DNA of 64,000 bases from Cycas panzhihuaensis (lineage: Eukaryota; Cycadophyta): the NCBI GenBank assembly GCA_023213395.1, contig CM041465.1, positions 39,067,741 to 39,131,740 on the forward strand, given 5' to 3'. Below the pieces are notes generated by a model that was given only the letters and a program-made list of their open reading frames with translations, was not told the DNA's origin and did not search any database. This document shows, one piece after another, positions 22,364-37,657 of the stretch. Position 1 is the first letter of the stretch. Each line of letters opens with the position of its first letter. The position numbers and the translations under genes were made by a program.

Positions 22364-23148
22364 CTGCACCCTTAGCAGTAAAATCTCATTACTCTAGAGC
22401 ATCAAATAATGGTGAATATTGGCAACATAAATGACATCAATGGAAAAGATATCTAAGAAACGAATGTGTTAATAAACAAGGCAAGTAACAAGTACTGTAA
22501 CTGATGCATGAATGGAGAGAAAGAATGTGTCATGAGGAAGGGGGAGAGATATGGCTCAGTTAACCCTCTAGGTATGGGACCATGCAACCGAGGATAAAAG
22601 GAGCAACCTAGAGGAATGCCCTCAGTGGTACACTTAAATGGGTAGTAAGACCTAGGGGAATAAGATGGGTTCAAAACCCAAAGACATAACTTGGGAGAAT
22701 CAGGGGATGCCTCATCACTCCAAGATAGGACAAGAACTAAATAAAGAAGGACGGTTTTAGTCATCATAGTTTGGCCTTGTTAGTGGCCACTGTTTGGAGG
22801 TAGAGAGAAGTAAAGGTCGAGGGGAGCAAAGCCAAGACCTCACAGTGGGTTAGGAGGAACCTTAGGGGAGCTTGAGCCCTGACTGAGAGAGCTAGGCAGC
22901 TTGAGGGGAATATACAATGATAGCAGCACATCGCCTGGGCCTTAAGCGAGAGAGCTAAGCAGCTCAAGGGGAATACACTATGATAGCAGCACACTGCTTG
23001 GGTAATTTTGCATCATAGCTCTGATGAGAGGAAAGATTCTGACCTCTAAGGGATTCTCTACTGCACATGTATGATTATACATCCTCTTTTTAAGGATTTA
23101 AGCTTCCTAGAGAACATTTCACCTACAGATATTATACTACTATTAATC

Positions 23149-23150
<2 letters not shown>
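22364..23150 (-). other. Gypsy-2 spacer between pol side and 3' LTR
   Basis: This non-coding stretch separates the 3' LTR from the TA array and includes the 63-bp tandem repeat. Tat-lineage elements often carry variable tandem repeats in this place. No additional gene was recognised. Confidence 0.6.
22869..22994 (-). repeat. 63-bp tandem repeat, two copies, in the gypsy-2 spacer
   Basis: The units at 22932-22994 and 22869-22931 share gagagagcta, gcagct, aggggaata and tgatagcagcacac. On the minus strand both read as a 21-residue repeat beginning MCCYH and ending AQA. A partial third unit may follow near 22850. The coding look is probably accidental: no start context or domain supports it. Confidence 0.85.
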
Positions 23151-23238
<88 letters not shown>

Positions 23239-23309
23239 GACACACAAACACACACACACACACGCATATATATATAAATACACATACACACACACATATA
23301 TATACACAC

Positions 23310-23915
<606 letters not shown>

Positions 23916-23922
23916 ATATATA

Positions 23923-24024
<102 letters not shown>

Positions 24025-24169
24025 TATATACATATATATATACATATACATATATATATATACATATATATATATGTATACATACACATATGTGTATGTA
24101 TACATATATATATGTGTATGTATACATATATATATGTATACATATATATATATATATATGTATGTATAC

Positions 24170-24210
<41 letters not shown>

Positions 24211-24214
24211 CATG

Positions 24215-24288
24215 TATACACACATATATGTATATATATATACACACATATATGTATATATATATACACACATATATGTATATATATA
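24215..24288 (+). repeat. 24-bp higher-order unit, three copies, in the TA array
   Basis: The unit tacacacatatatg followed by a short TA run occurs three times in succession with 24-bp spacing. It shows segmental duplication inside the microsatellite and not only dinucleotide slippage. Confidence 0.85.
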
Positions 24289-24294
24289 CATGTA

Positions 24295-24857
<563 letters not shown>

Positions 24858-24887
24858 GTGTGTGTATATATATATATATATATATGT

Positions 24888-25117
<230 letters not shown>

Positions 25118-25166
25118 GTATACATATATATATGTGTATGTATATATATATATATATATGTACATA

Positions 25167-25594
<428 letters not shown>

Positions 25595-25599
25595 CATAC

Positions 25600-25824
<225 letters not shown>

Positions 25825-25861
25825 GATTCATACATACTTACATACATACACACACACACAG

Positions 25862-25900
<39 letters not shown>

Positions 25901-25916
25901 CATGTATGTATATATG

Positions 25917-26075
<159 letters not shown>

Positions 26076-26123
26076 ATATATGTATATATATATATGTATA
26101 TACATATATATATGTATATATAG

Positions 26124-26165
<42 letters not shown>

Positions 26166-26183
26166 GTATATATGTATATATGC

Positions 26184-26229
<46 letters not shown>

Positions 26230-26317
26230 ATATATATATATATACATATATACATATATACATATATATACATATATATGCATATATATATATATGTATA
26301 TATGTATATATATATAC

Positions 26318-26348
<31 letters not shown>

Positions 26349-26394
26349 TATGTATATGTATATATGTGTATATATATATATGTATATATATATA

Positions 26395-26571
<177 letters not shown>

Positions 26572-26596
26572 ATATATGTATATATATATATGTATA

Positions 26597-26729
<133 letters not shown>

Positions 26730-26742
26730 GTATATATATATG

Positions 26743-26774
<32 letters not shown>

Positions 26775-26777
26775 TAC

Positions 26778-26881
<104 letters not shown>

Positions 26882-26929
26882 ATATCTACATATATATATA
26901 TATATATATATATAGATACACATACATAT

Positions 26930-27063
<134 letters not shown>

Positions 27064-27079
27064 ATATATATATATATAT

Positions 27080-27110
<31 letters not shown>

Positions 27111-27169
27111 GATATATATATGTATATACATATATGTATATACATACATATATATATACATATATGTAT

Positions 27170-27436
<267 letters not shown>

Positions 27437-27527
27437 TATGTGTATATATATACACATATATATGTATATATACATATGGATATATATGTATATACATATA
27501 TATGTATGTATATACATCTATGTATAC

Positions 27528-27580
<53 letters not shown>

Positions 27581-27585
<5 letters not shown>

Positions 27586-27637
27586 GTATATGTGTATATA
27601 TATATGTATATGTATATATATATATGTATATGTATAT

Positions 27638-27660
<23 letters not shown>
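27581..27660 (+). repeat. 20-bp higher-order unit, four copies, in the TA array
   Basis: Four consecutive 20-base blocks each read tatatgtatatgtatatata. The first differs by one base (tgtgtata). Confidence 0.85.
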
Positions 27661-27702
<42 letters not shown>

Positions 27703-27709
27703 TATATAG

Positions 27710-27812
<103 letters not shown>

Positions 27813-27839
27813 GATATATATATATATATACATATATAC

Positions 27840-27952
<113 letters not shown>

Positions 27953-27976
27953 TACATATATACATAAATATATATC

Positions 27977-28009
<33 letters not shown>

Positions 28010-28051
28010 GTATGTATATATATATATATACACACATATATATATATATAT

Positions 28052-28151
<100 letters not shown>

Positions 28152-28204
28152 ATATATATATGTATGTATATATATATATATATGTATGTATATATATATG
28201 TATG

Positions 28205-28295
<91 letters not shown>

Positions 28296-28296
28296 G

Positions 28297-28416
<120 letters not shown>

Positions 28417-29010
28417 AACAAGGAAGCCTAAGAGTTTACCAACTGTCACCACAAAATATATTTAAGTGGGTTTAAGGTGACATGATACTTACAATACCTT
28501 GTGAAGATAGCTCTAAGGTCTGTAAGATGATTGGCCCTCTTACGAGAGAGGCCCATCATGTCATCCATAAAAATTTTGAGGGTTTTATTTATAAGATCAT
28601 GAAAAATAAACTGCATTACCCTTTGGTAGGTGGTACTTACATTCTTTAATCTAAAGGGCATGGCCTTATAGGCAAACGTCCCCCATGGAGTAGTGAAGGT
28701 TATCTTATGATGGTCTTTAGGAGATATTTGAATCTGGTTATAACTAGAGAAGCTATCCATTAAAGACATGATTTCATAGTTGGTGGTTTGATCAATAATT
28801 CGATCGATAAATAGAAGTGAGAAGTTATCCTTAGGATAAGCATTGTTGATATCTTAGAAATCAACACAAACCCTAATCATCCCGTTCATTTTGGCCATAG
28901 GCATAATGTTGGAGACCCACTCAGGGTATTTGATGGAAGTGGTAAGTCTTACATGTAACAACTTTTCCACTTCTATTTTAATATCAATTGGTAGCTTAGG
29001 GTGTAAAAGG
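28417..29010 (-). pseudogene. Gypsy-2 reverse transcriptase, cut by the TA array
   Basis: The minus-strand reading gives the RT blocks YPEWVSNIMPMAKMNG (near 28900-28950), IRVCVDF then a stop and INNAYPKDNFSL, MDSFSSYNQIQISPKDHH (near 28700-28769), FTTPWGTFAYKAMPF, and IFMDDMMG with the two catalytic aspartates present. LTDLRAIFTR and LNPLKYIL follow. The thumb continues, with a frame change, as [11 protein letters not shown] up to 28417, where the (CA)n end of the array starts. The frame then runs into CVCVCVY. The block style (PKDN, TTPWGTFAYK) fits the Tat/Athila branch. RNase H and integrase are not present beyond this point. Confidence 0.92.
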
Positions 29011-30321
29011 CATTATTTTTATCGCACAGGACGAGCACCCTAGATGGTAGTGAGGTTATAGGTGACAATGTTAGGATCTATACCTTTTATATCCAAGTAA
29101 TCCCATGTAAAAATGTCATAAAATTATTAGAATAATAGGGTGTATTCCTTCATCTCTTAGGGAGAGCACTCTGCCCCAACCTTGATGACCTTGGCAGGGG
29201 TAAGGACAATGTCCTTGGTTTCCCCTATGCACATGGTGTTTCATTCCTCAAAGTAAAGGGGAGCTTGGTTAATTGGAGGGAGAGGGAGAGTGTCTGGCTG
29301 GTTTGGGTCAGTAAGGAGTGACCTAAGAGCTAAACACTTTTGGAAACTAAGCCTATAGTGCCTAGAAGGTAGATTGGGTATGGAACCTACTAGGTGATCT
29401 AATAAGGCATTACCATTCTCAAAGAAATGTATCTCATGGATAGTCTTATTTAACGGGAATAGAGGAGGAGGCATGGGGATGACAGGCCCATAGCGGCCAA
29501 CCCACCACTCCACCTAACTAGGGGACACTTTAAAGGATTTCAAGGGTAACCTCCTATACCACTTCACCCTCCCTTATGGAGGGGGAAGCTGGTTAGGATC
29601 AGGGTCATAAACAATATTCTTATCGTGTGATAAAGGAGACTCCTTATCCTTGTCGTCTATGGGGGATGGAGAGGATTGTTAGTAAGAGTTTACCAGATAG
29701 GTTGGGGGTCTATGCACATGATGTGGTTGATGGTGCGTGGATCCTGGGATGAAGTAAGAGAGGCATCATCCTCATAATGGGTCCTAGGTTGACATGTAAG
29801 ACATTGAGAAGGGTGAGAGGGATACCCCCTTCATGTATTGAGGAGGGATATGTTATGGAGAGGATCCTCACCATCGTCATTAGACTCTTGGTCACTCTTG
29901 ACAATGAGGTACCCATAGCTCTGAATGCCAATGGAGGAAGAACAGATTAAGATAGATGAGGAGGGATGCATGTCCTATCCTTCTTGGGTATTTTGAACAC
30001 CAATAGAGCAAGTGATCAATTGGGTGGATGGATCCTCAACCACATCGATTGACCCAAAGATTGCCTGGCAAGGTTGGTAAGGTGGTCAGCCAAGGGGAGG
30101 CTCCTAAAGGATGACCTTAATTCATCCTTCAAGAACAAATTTAAGTTGCCCCTATATAGAAGAACAAATTGCTCCTATTTGGTTAAGTTACAGGCATCAT
30201 AATAAGAGGTTATAATCTACATCTATTTTAAAGACTATAATATCCATCGGGATGGTGTTATCCTTTAGGGTAAGGGGATCAACACCATTCCTAAGGGTGC
30301 CTTCTCATTACCATCATAGCC
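29011..30321 (-). pseudogene. Gypsy-2 pol segment between protease and RT
   Basis: This is the long linker between the protease and RT. One open stretch (29241-29513, 90 codons) reads WWVGRYGPVIPMPPPLFPL and later PLYFEE. I recognise no separate domain. Its place in the element and strand make it pol coding sequence. There are many stops and frame changes. Confidence 0.6.
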
Positions 30322-30558
30322 TTAGCACCTCCATAGGACTAGTTCAAGAGCCCCTATCCATAGCTCCTTTACCATACAAACTGATATGACATTAACTGAG
30401 GAACTATTATCTACAACAATCCTCTTTAGGGTAAAAGCTGGGGTGTCTATAGTAATGGTGAAAGGGTAGTGCCACTGATGTTTCCTTTCACTAGTAGAAG
30501 GGGGATCCCTAGGGTCAAAAGTGATAAGGGATGCCCCACTCGAGGTGGTGCCTACCAA
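30322..30558 (-). pseudogene. Gypsy-2 protease-like domain
   Basis: A 78-codon open stretch contains FTLKRIVVDNSSSVNVISV. This fits the retropepsin active-site style VDxGSSxNV of Tat-like elements, with DNSS where DxGS is common. The protease would process the Gag-Pol polyprotein. It lies between gag and RT, as expected. Confidence 0.75.
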
Positions 30559-33267
30559 GTGAACTAGGGCATCGTTTTCACCTAAAGCCTCAAGGAGGAG
30601 GGTTCATTGCTTAGGGAAATTCCATAGGATATCCATCATGGATATACTTGCAGCTATAATATAAGGTTCTTCAATAATAGAAAGGTCTTTCCATTCCCAG
30701 TAGGTTAGGGGAGTACTCTTCAAAAATCATATTGCTCAGGATGGACTGGAATGGTCTTGGAGATCATGAGGATCTTTGTAAGTGTATTACCCTCAGAAGG
30801 GTTTTGTTGAGAGGTAGAGGCTTCGACAACCTCCTTCACTGCTTGAGACCTTATAATAGGGTACAAGAGGGTAGTCTCAAATATCTTAATCACTCTCTTC
30901 CCCTTATTTTTAGGTTGAGAGGATGAGGAGTGCTGAGATCTATTGCTAGGTGTAGAGGATGGTTCCTATGACCCCTCCCCCTTTGCTTGATTGGAAGAGA
31001 GCTTAGGGGATCATCCCCTATTCCTTACCTTTCTATTTTGAGTGAGTTAATCATGTCCCCCATGGTTAGGGAAGGGATCTCTATGTACATGCTAGCCTAA
31101 ATTGGGCTTGGAAGACCTTTCAAGGGAGCTGTCATGATGTGGCATACGCTTGGGTTGTTACATCTAGCATTGCGAGTCCTCATGGAGGCACTCCCCATGC
31201 ATGGGATACCATTGCTTCTTAGAAGCAAGTCTTACCTTCTTCCCTTAAGAAATATGAGTGTTCTCACCTTTAGGTACCATGGTGTGGGAGGCATGGTGTA
31301 CAGGTTTATATAACTCAGAAGAGGACTAGGATAGTTGGAACTTTATCTTCTTAATCATATATTCAAAGGAACATACAACTGAGGTTAGGGGATCTAAGCT
31401 CTTATTAGTTGTGCTAGTATGAGGCCTTAGAGGTTGTTGTTGGGTCTTTTATTCACATGAAGGAGGGGCTATCTCATGATGTTGTGACTACTTTAGAGGA
31501 TTCTTAAGACTAGCTTAGATCTTAATAGCCTCTAATGCCAAGCATTTAGCTATGGCAGAGTCATAGGCAATTGCCTCCACCTTAAGGACTTCAACATGAA
31601 CTTCAAGGCAAAGGGAATTAACAAAAAGATTTTGCTTCAATTCCTTAGGCAATGTAGCCTAGGAGGAATAAAGCAGATCATGAAAACGCCTAAGAAAATC
31701 ATAATTAAGCTCATCATAACCTTGTTTAAGAGAAAGTAGGGCTTTGACTTTACTTTTGAATGGGCAAGCTATGTCAAAGTAATTGAGGGACTCATCTACA
31801 AGCTACTGGAAAGTATGAATAGAATGGGTAGGGAGATGATAGAACCACTTAAGAGTATCTCCCTACAAAATCAAAGGAATAGTTTCATTAAAATGTAATC
31901 ATAGGCCTAATAGTTGATACATGCCATGGCAAAGACCCTTACGTGCTCGGTTGGGTCATGCAATGAGGTGCCATCAAATTTGGTCACTTCAAGAGGGTGA
32001 TGCAGTAGGTTGGTCTTGAGGGCCTTAATGAAAAGAGGATTTAAACTATAGTCGATGAAGGGATGAGCCCTTGGTTGAGCTAAACAATCAACTCGAGGTA
32101 TGGGGGGAGGCAGATATGGATACCTGACTCTATCCTAATAAGGTTAGATGTATGAAGAATAAGAATTCCCACCTGTTTAGTGGGAGGGGCCATCCCCATT
32201 TGTGGGTAGGCTAGATAAGAAGCAAGAATGTGAGGGGGTCTCATCCCACTCTCAGAATACGCCATATGGGTGGTGACAGAATGTGGGTATGCCCCCTAAG
32301 GGGGTGACACATGGGAATGAGGGATATAAGGGGAAATAAATCCCCCTTGTAAAGGACCTATGTATGTGGTTGTACACATAGGTGATGATGTGGGATAAGG
32401 AATAGGGTTCTACCCATAGAGTCCACTTAAGCATGGTGTAACTCCATAAGGATGGAGTGGACCCACCCCAAAGGTAGGAAGAGGGTTAGGGCCTTCGTGT
32501 CCCCAAGGCTGTGATGTGTACCGTAGGGGTACATAGAGGGATGGGTCCATGGGTCATGGATGAGGGCACATAGGGACATATCCTCTGTCACCTAAGGTAT
32601 AGGAGTGTAAAGGCACTCTAGGTTGAGTGGAAGGGGTATACACTATAATGGATTGTGGCATAGTAGCCTGGCTAGGAGGGGGCATGCTCAATCCTATTTG
32701 AGAGATAGGAATGCCCTAAGATGTCCTTTAAGTTAAGGGAACATTCACAAATGAAAGAGTTATAGGAACAGATCTTGTCATCGATTAAGGAATAAGTTGG
32801 GATGAAGCAGATAGAAAGGAGGCAGAAGAAGGCAGGGCAGCACTCAAAAGGAGGCCCTCTAACTACTTTAGAGCTAGTTAGGCACTCGCAACCTTGAAAC
32901 ACTACCACAATGCTTCCACCACATCCACAAGAGGAGTTCTAGCATGCTCATATGAGGTAGAAGGTTCCTTGTGCTCAAGAGAACTTGAGGGTTGCTCATC
33001 ATGAGTCCTCTCACCAAGGTGAGAGTACTCCATAAGGTAAGATCCTCCTATGTCATGTGTAGAATAAGGATGAAAATCCAAATATGTTTGATCATTTAGA
33101 TAATAGATGGGATTGTTGCACTCATGGGTGGGATCCTAAGGAAGGTATGAGGTTTGTTGTTGAGCATCGGAGGAATAAGAATGGTATACCCAGTTTGACA
33201 GATATCCCTCCATTATTGATTCATAATTGAATGAAGCGATAAAGGAGTAGAGGGGTTCTTCTTCCAT
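30559..33267 (-). pseudogene. Gypsy-2 gag
   Basis: Gag starts at the ATG at 33267 (MEEEPLYSFIASFNYESIMEG). The N-terminal part is low in recognisable features and has a stop near codon 50 and a frameshift near 32900. The capsid-like Retrotrans_gag block lies at about 31650-31860 and reads SLPTHSIHTFQ, LNYFDIACPFKSK, ALLSLKQGYDE and FLRRFHDLL. The C-terminal part (about 30900-31300) is rich in Ser, Lys and Gln. A zinc knuckle is not clearly kept. The sister copy at 1-1995 shows the same block, which supports the reading. It would form the particle core. Confidence 0.85.
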
Positions 33268-33469
33268 AGGAGGAATATTGTGTATGCGATGAGAGAAACA
33301 TCACATTCACACCCTACCTAAGAGACTATAGAAGGAGAAGAAGGTAATTTAAGGTAATGTGTTAAGGTTACTCAACACACTATAAGAATGATAGGCAAAA
33401 GGAGGCTACACTCAGAAACTGAAGGGATGCTTAGGTTTCCTAACTAGTAGTCCCTAGTATATTCGCCAA
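33268..33469 (-). other. Gypsy-2 leader between 5' LTR and gag
   Basis: This is about 200 bp of untranslated leader, also present at 1996-2198. The primer-binding site should lie next to the LTR end. There the minus strand reads TTGGCGAATATACTA, which I cannot assign to a tRNA. In the sister copy it differs (CTACAG in place of TTGGCG). Confidence 0.6.
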
Positions 33470-34769
33470 TGGAAGCATGCCTACGGGGGTGATAAGGGCC
33501 ACTACACTTCAACTAGGCACTAAGGTCTAGATGTGTGAGAAAGCCAAGGTTACCCTTGATGGGCATCCATGCACTAAGGTATGTATTCAAGGAACCATAA
33601 TGACATGCATACCTCTATCCACTCTTAAAAGTTTGAGATGGTTGGAATATAATGAAGAGAAAGAAAGAGAAAGGGGCAACATCCTCAAGTTACCAAGTGG
33701 CTTAGACGAAGCTCTCCTATCCTCATAGGGAAAGGAGGAGGTAAGGATTCCCCTTTGGAAAGGGAAATGGAAGAGTATCAGGCTCTTTTTGGAATAAGAT
33801 ATGAGATAAAAAGGGTAGGGATGATGGGTTACAATTGTTTAATTATTCACCTAAAGGATTATCTTTAGGCTTAAGTTTGTGATGCAAGTTTTATTTTGGG
33901 TTCTTCTTTAGGTTGTAAGAAGAAGGGTGATGATGCTAAAGTTTCTTTGGTTGGTTGAAATGTACTTTGTATTTTGTAATAATGGTTGCAAACTTTACAG
34001 AATAAAATAGTTGTTATAATAAATATGCTAATCACTATTGTTTACCCTCACTCTCATTTTCTTTTCACTCAAAGGGGGGGTTTAGGATGCAAGAAGAAAC
34101 TAAGGAGAGAATGTTACAACCAACACTTTTCAATTAAGTTCCTTTACAATGTGAGAAGGAAACATACAATATGTAATTTTGATTACACTGTGTTTCCTAC
34201 CTATGCAAGAAGGATGCTTTCAATTTATTTCTTTCAAATTCCTTTCACATGCATTGATGAATGTAAAGTTAAGGGAAAGGAAATGGTGCGTGTATGCAAA
34301 ATCTTCCTTTCAATTCAAAAGAGTAGTGATATATTTCAATCTATACCATGCCCTTTCTTTTATATGTAATATATATGCATAGAGAAAATAAATAGATTTT
34401 TTATTTATATATTATCTTTTGGGAAAAGATAGGCGAATAGGACAAGAGGAGAATATGTTTAACGAGGGGCACCTAATTTTATGACATTTAGTGATATGGA
34501 ATAACTCCTCTCTATGATTCTCCTTTACTGACAACTTGGTTTCTTTTAATGCTACGGTAGTTGTTAAAGATGAAGAGGGGCTTTCTTACCTTCCCCAAAT
34601 TCCAATTCAAAAAATGTAAGAACAAAAGGAAAAGAAGGAAATGAAATATAAATAAATACCAATTGCTATGCTAAAGCATGAAATGATAATACCTTATGTA
34701 GAATGTTGCATTACTCAAAAATTGGTCCTCCACTTACACAATAAAGGCAAAGAAACCTTTCCATGAGCA

Positions 34770-34801
<32 letters not shown>

Positions 34802-36065
34802 TCATTCTTATAAATTAAAAGATGTTATTAGTATGTTTATTTCCAATACACAACAATGAAACAAAACCAAGTATTACTTATTCTCACCCATAATCTCACC
34901 ATATAAACATCAAAAGAGAAGTGGGAGAAAAGGAGGAGGGAGTTACCTCAGGATGACAGAGCTCCACTATGGGGTAAATGTCTCTCTAATTGCAAAAAGG
35001 GTCACACGGTTGGGTGAATGTTTGATCCAATATCTTAAGGTAGGATTGAGATACAGAATCTCAATAGGAGGTTATGGGTTGTCCAACCAAAATGTTACAC
35101 TAGTGACAGTAGTATATGGTAGAACATTTTGTAGCTTCATAGAGGGGATTACCCAAGTGAAAGGAGGGCCCTAAAGTTAGAACTTGGGCCTAATATCCTC
35201 CCTAGAAACTCCCTTAGCCAGCTAAATCTCTCCACTTACCTTTTACCAATGGTTCAGATGGAAAAATGAAGATTTAGTAAGAAGAAGGAGGTGCTTCCTT
35301 CAAGGCTTTTCTAAGCAAATATGTCAAATGTGTATGTTTTTGGTTTTCAAGCTAAAGAAACAAGTAAATCATGTAATATATGATAGAAAAACAATGATAT
35401 TCTCTAATGAAAAATAACCTAAGAATGGGCTTACCCACTTAGGAGAAGAGAATACTGGTGAGAATAAAGGATTTTTATTATTGGAGGAAGCTTTTGGGGA
35501 AGATTCCTTGATTGGTGGATGAAGAGTAGTGTCTCCTTGGTTGTAGTAGTTGCTCGGGGAGATCCTCCTACCTTTGAAGTGTTGATTTCCCCTTTATTTC
35601 CTTCCCAAAAGCTAGTTTTTTTCATACCCTATCTTAGAATGCTAGAGAAGATAAGAAAGTTACTTGAATGATGAGTGACAAGTTAAAAATGATGATGAAT
35701 AATGAGTCAAAATTGAGTTTTATGAGTTCTAAAGGCCTCTAGGGACTATTAGGCCCTAATCTAGGCTAGTCTTAAGGCTAGATTTCATGTCAGAGCCTCA
35801 TTACATGTAGATTTAATCATTGGCTAGCTACATTTAAAGTTTTAATAGTCACACTATGAATACACTAGTGAGGCACAATAATTAGAGCAGTGCCAACAGA
35901 AAATAGGGTGGTGTGGTAATAATTTGGCAAATTTCAATAAAAACTAATAAAAATTGATGAAAACTGATAAAATAGAGGGTGAACTCCTTGTTAGGGGACA
36001 TAAAACATCTCCTTAAGGTCCTGCAGATTAGTTCTAGGTCATTCTATAGACTGAAAACTAGTGGA
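33470..36065 (-). repeat. Gypsy-2 5' LTR, first part
   Basis: It aligns with 19939-21830. It begins TGGAAGCATGCC on the plus strand, so the LTR end in element orientation is CA. It is cut at 36065 by copia-1; the last five bases, gtgga, are the copia-1 TSD. It carries a segment of about 700 bp (34573-35273) that is missing from the 3' copy. Confidence 0.88.
34763..34797 (+). repeat. CATA tetranucleotide repeat
   Basis: About seven copies of the unit ending in tatata lie within the LTR segment that only this copy has. Confidence 0.85.
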
Positions 36066-36664
36066 TGTTAGATAATATGACAACAATATTTTGGAGGCTA
36101 AAATTTTGATAGGTTGGCAGTGTAGTTTCCCCTCCAAACTTCCATGGGGGGTTCCAAGGGGGGAGGGAGCCCCCCTTGGCCATGTGACATCCCTCAACCC
36201 AAAAAGCTAGCACTGGAAAGCATACTAAATTATAAAGAGAAAGGGTCATTCACTCAAAATACCCTAGATTCTATGGTTGAGATTTGTGCCTTGTATGACT
36301 CTCTCATATAGCACGATTTAGGGTGTTTTTTTATTATGTTTTATGTATTGGATGTACTGTGAGGAGTTAGACGGCTGGTTATTGTTACTGTGAGTATTTT
36401 ACTATAGATTGTGTATATTTCTCCATTCTTTGATAATAAAGACTGATACCTTTCTTGTGTGGATGTTTCCCTAGCACACTACTAGGGTTTTGCCATGTTA
36501 TATCAGGTGTATATGTGATGCTTGGCTTTCTTATTCATTTTATTGTATTATCTATGGTTTAAGAACTTGCATGTTAAATTTTAGTTTCAATTCCTATAAC
36601 TAGTTGCAAACAAGTTTAGATTTTGGTGGTGGTTTTAGGTTATTGGGACCTTGTCTTCTCAACA
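36066..36664 (+). repeat. Copia-1 5' LTR
   Basis: It starts TGTTAGATAATATGAC and ends TTCTCAACA. It is 599 bp and pairs with 39581-40230. Confidence 0.93.
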
Positions 36665-36666
36665 AG

Positions 36667-36678
36667 TGGTATCATAGC
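36667..36678 (+). other. Copia-1 primer-binding site
   Basis: The sequence tggtatcatagc lies two bases after the LTR and fits initiator tRNA-Met with one change. Confidence 0.88.
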
Positions 36679-36736
36679 ACTTTTTTTTTTCTAGTGAATT
36701 TGTAAAGGTTTTGGTGTTGGATTTTTTCTACACCAA

Positions 36737-36985
36737 ATGGAAAAACTAGTGAATGCAAAGTTTGAGGTGGAGAAATTCAATGGCAAGAACAACTTCAAGT
36801 TGTGGAAATTAAAAGCGTATGATGTTCTTGTAAAACAAGGTTTGTACAGAGCTCTTGCAGGCAAATCGAAGAAACCTATAAGGATGGACGATGATAAATT
36901 GGATGATTTAGAAAAAAGGGCTCTTAGCACAATATTACAACTTTCAGATTTAACTTTTTACAAACATTATATTTTTGGAAAGTAG
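36737..36985 (+). pseudogene. Copia-1 gag N-terminus
   Basis: It reads MEKLVNAKFEVEKFNGKNNFKLWK, the typical start of copia Gag with the FNGxNNFxLWK block. After about 75 residues it jumps, without a visible insertion, into FYKHYIFGK, then a stop and CRLRF, which belongs to the GAG-pre-integrase zinc region. The deletion therefore removes the rest of gag and the whole protease. Confidence 0.9.
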
Positions 36986-37657
36986 TGTAGACTCAGGTTT
37001 AAAGTAGGGAGTCACATTAGTAAAGGTGTTCTAGATTATGTACATTCAGATGTATGGGGACTAGCCCCTATAATATCTTATGGAGGATCATTGTACTTTG
37101 TCATATTTATAGATGATTAATCCAAAAAGGTATGGGTCTATTTTTTGAAAAGGAAATTTGAAGTTTTTAGTGTATTTAAGTAGCTTAAGGCTCTAGTTGA
37201 GAAGAGTACTGGTAAGTCAATCAAATATTTGAGAACTGACAATAGAGGTGAGTTCAACTCCTTAGAGTTTGAGAACTATTATAGAGAAGCTAGGATCAAA
37301 AGGCATAATACTAATAGCTATACTTTGCAGTAGAATGGCATAACTAAGTGCATGAATAGGACACTCTTGGAAAGAGCAAGAAGTATGCTAAGTAATACAG
37401 GAGTAGAGCAAGGCTTATAGGTAGAAGTTGTTCAAACAACTTGCTATTTGGTAAACAAGTCACCATCATTTACAATAGATTATAAGATTCTTGAAGAAGT
37501 ATAGACTAGACATCCATGTGATTATTCAAATTTAAATTTTTTTGGTTGTGATACTTATGCATTGACTAATAAAAGTCAATGTTTAAAGTTAGACCCAAAA
37601 TCCAAGAGATGTATCTTTGTTGGTTATGGTGATAGAGATGGTGTGAAGTGATATAAG
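36986..37657 (+). pseudogene. Copia-1 integrase
   Basis: The copia integrase core is visible as LDYVHSDVWGLAPI, FVIFIDD, LRTDNRGEF and a degenerate NSYTLQ-stop-NGITKCMNRTLLERARSML. FGCDTYALTNK and KSKRCIFVGYGD follow. The catalytic Asp and Glu positions are partly kept (DVWG, TDNRGEF). The terminal VGYGD segment leads into RT. At least six stops, mostly TAG, interrupt it. Confidence 0.9.

Noticed and set aside
22453-22994. Minus-strand open frames with a Cys-rich repeat (MCCYH)
   Set aside because: They arise from a 63-bp non-coding tandem repeat in the gypsy-2 spacer. The position between pol and 3' LTR and the lack of any domain speak against a gene.
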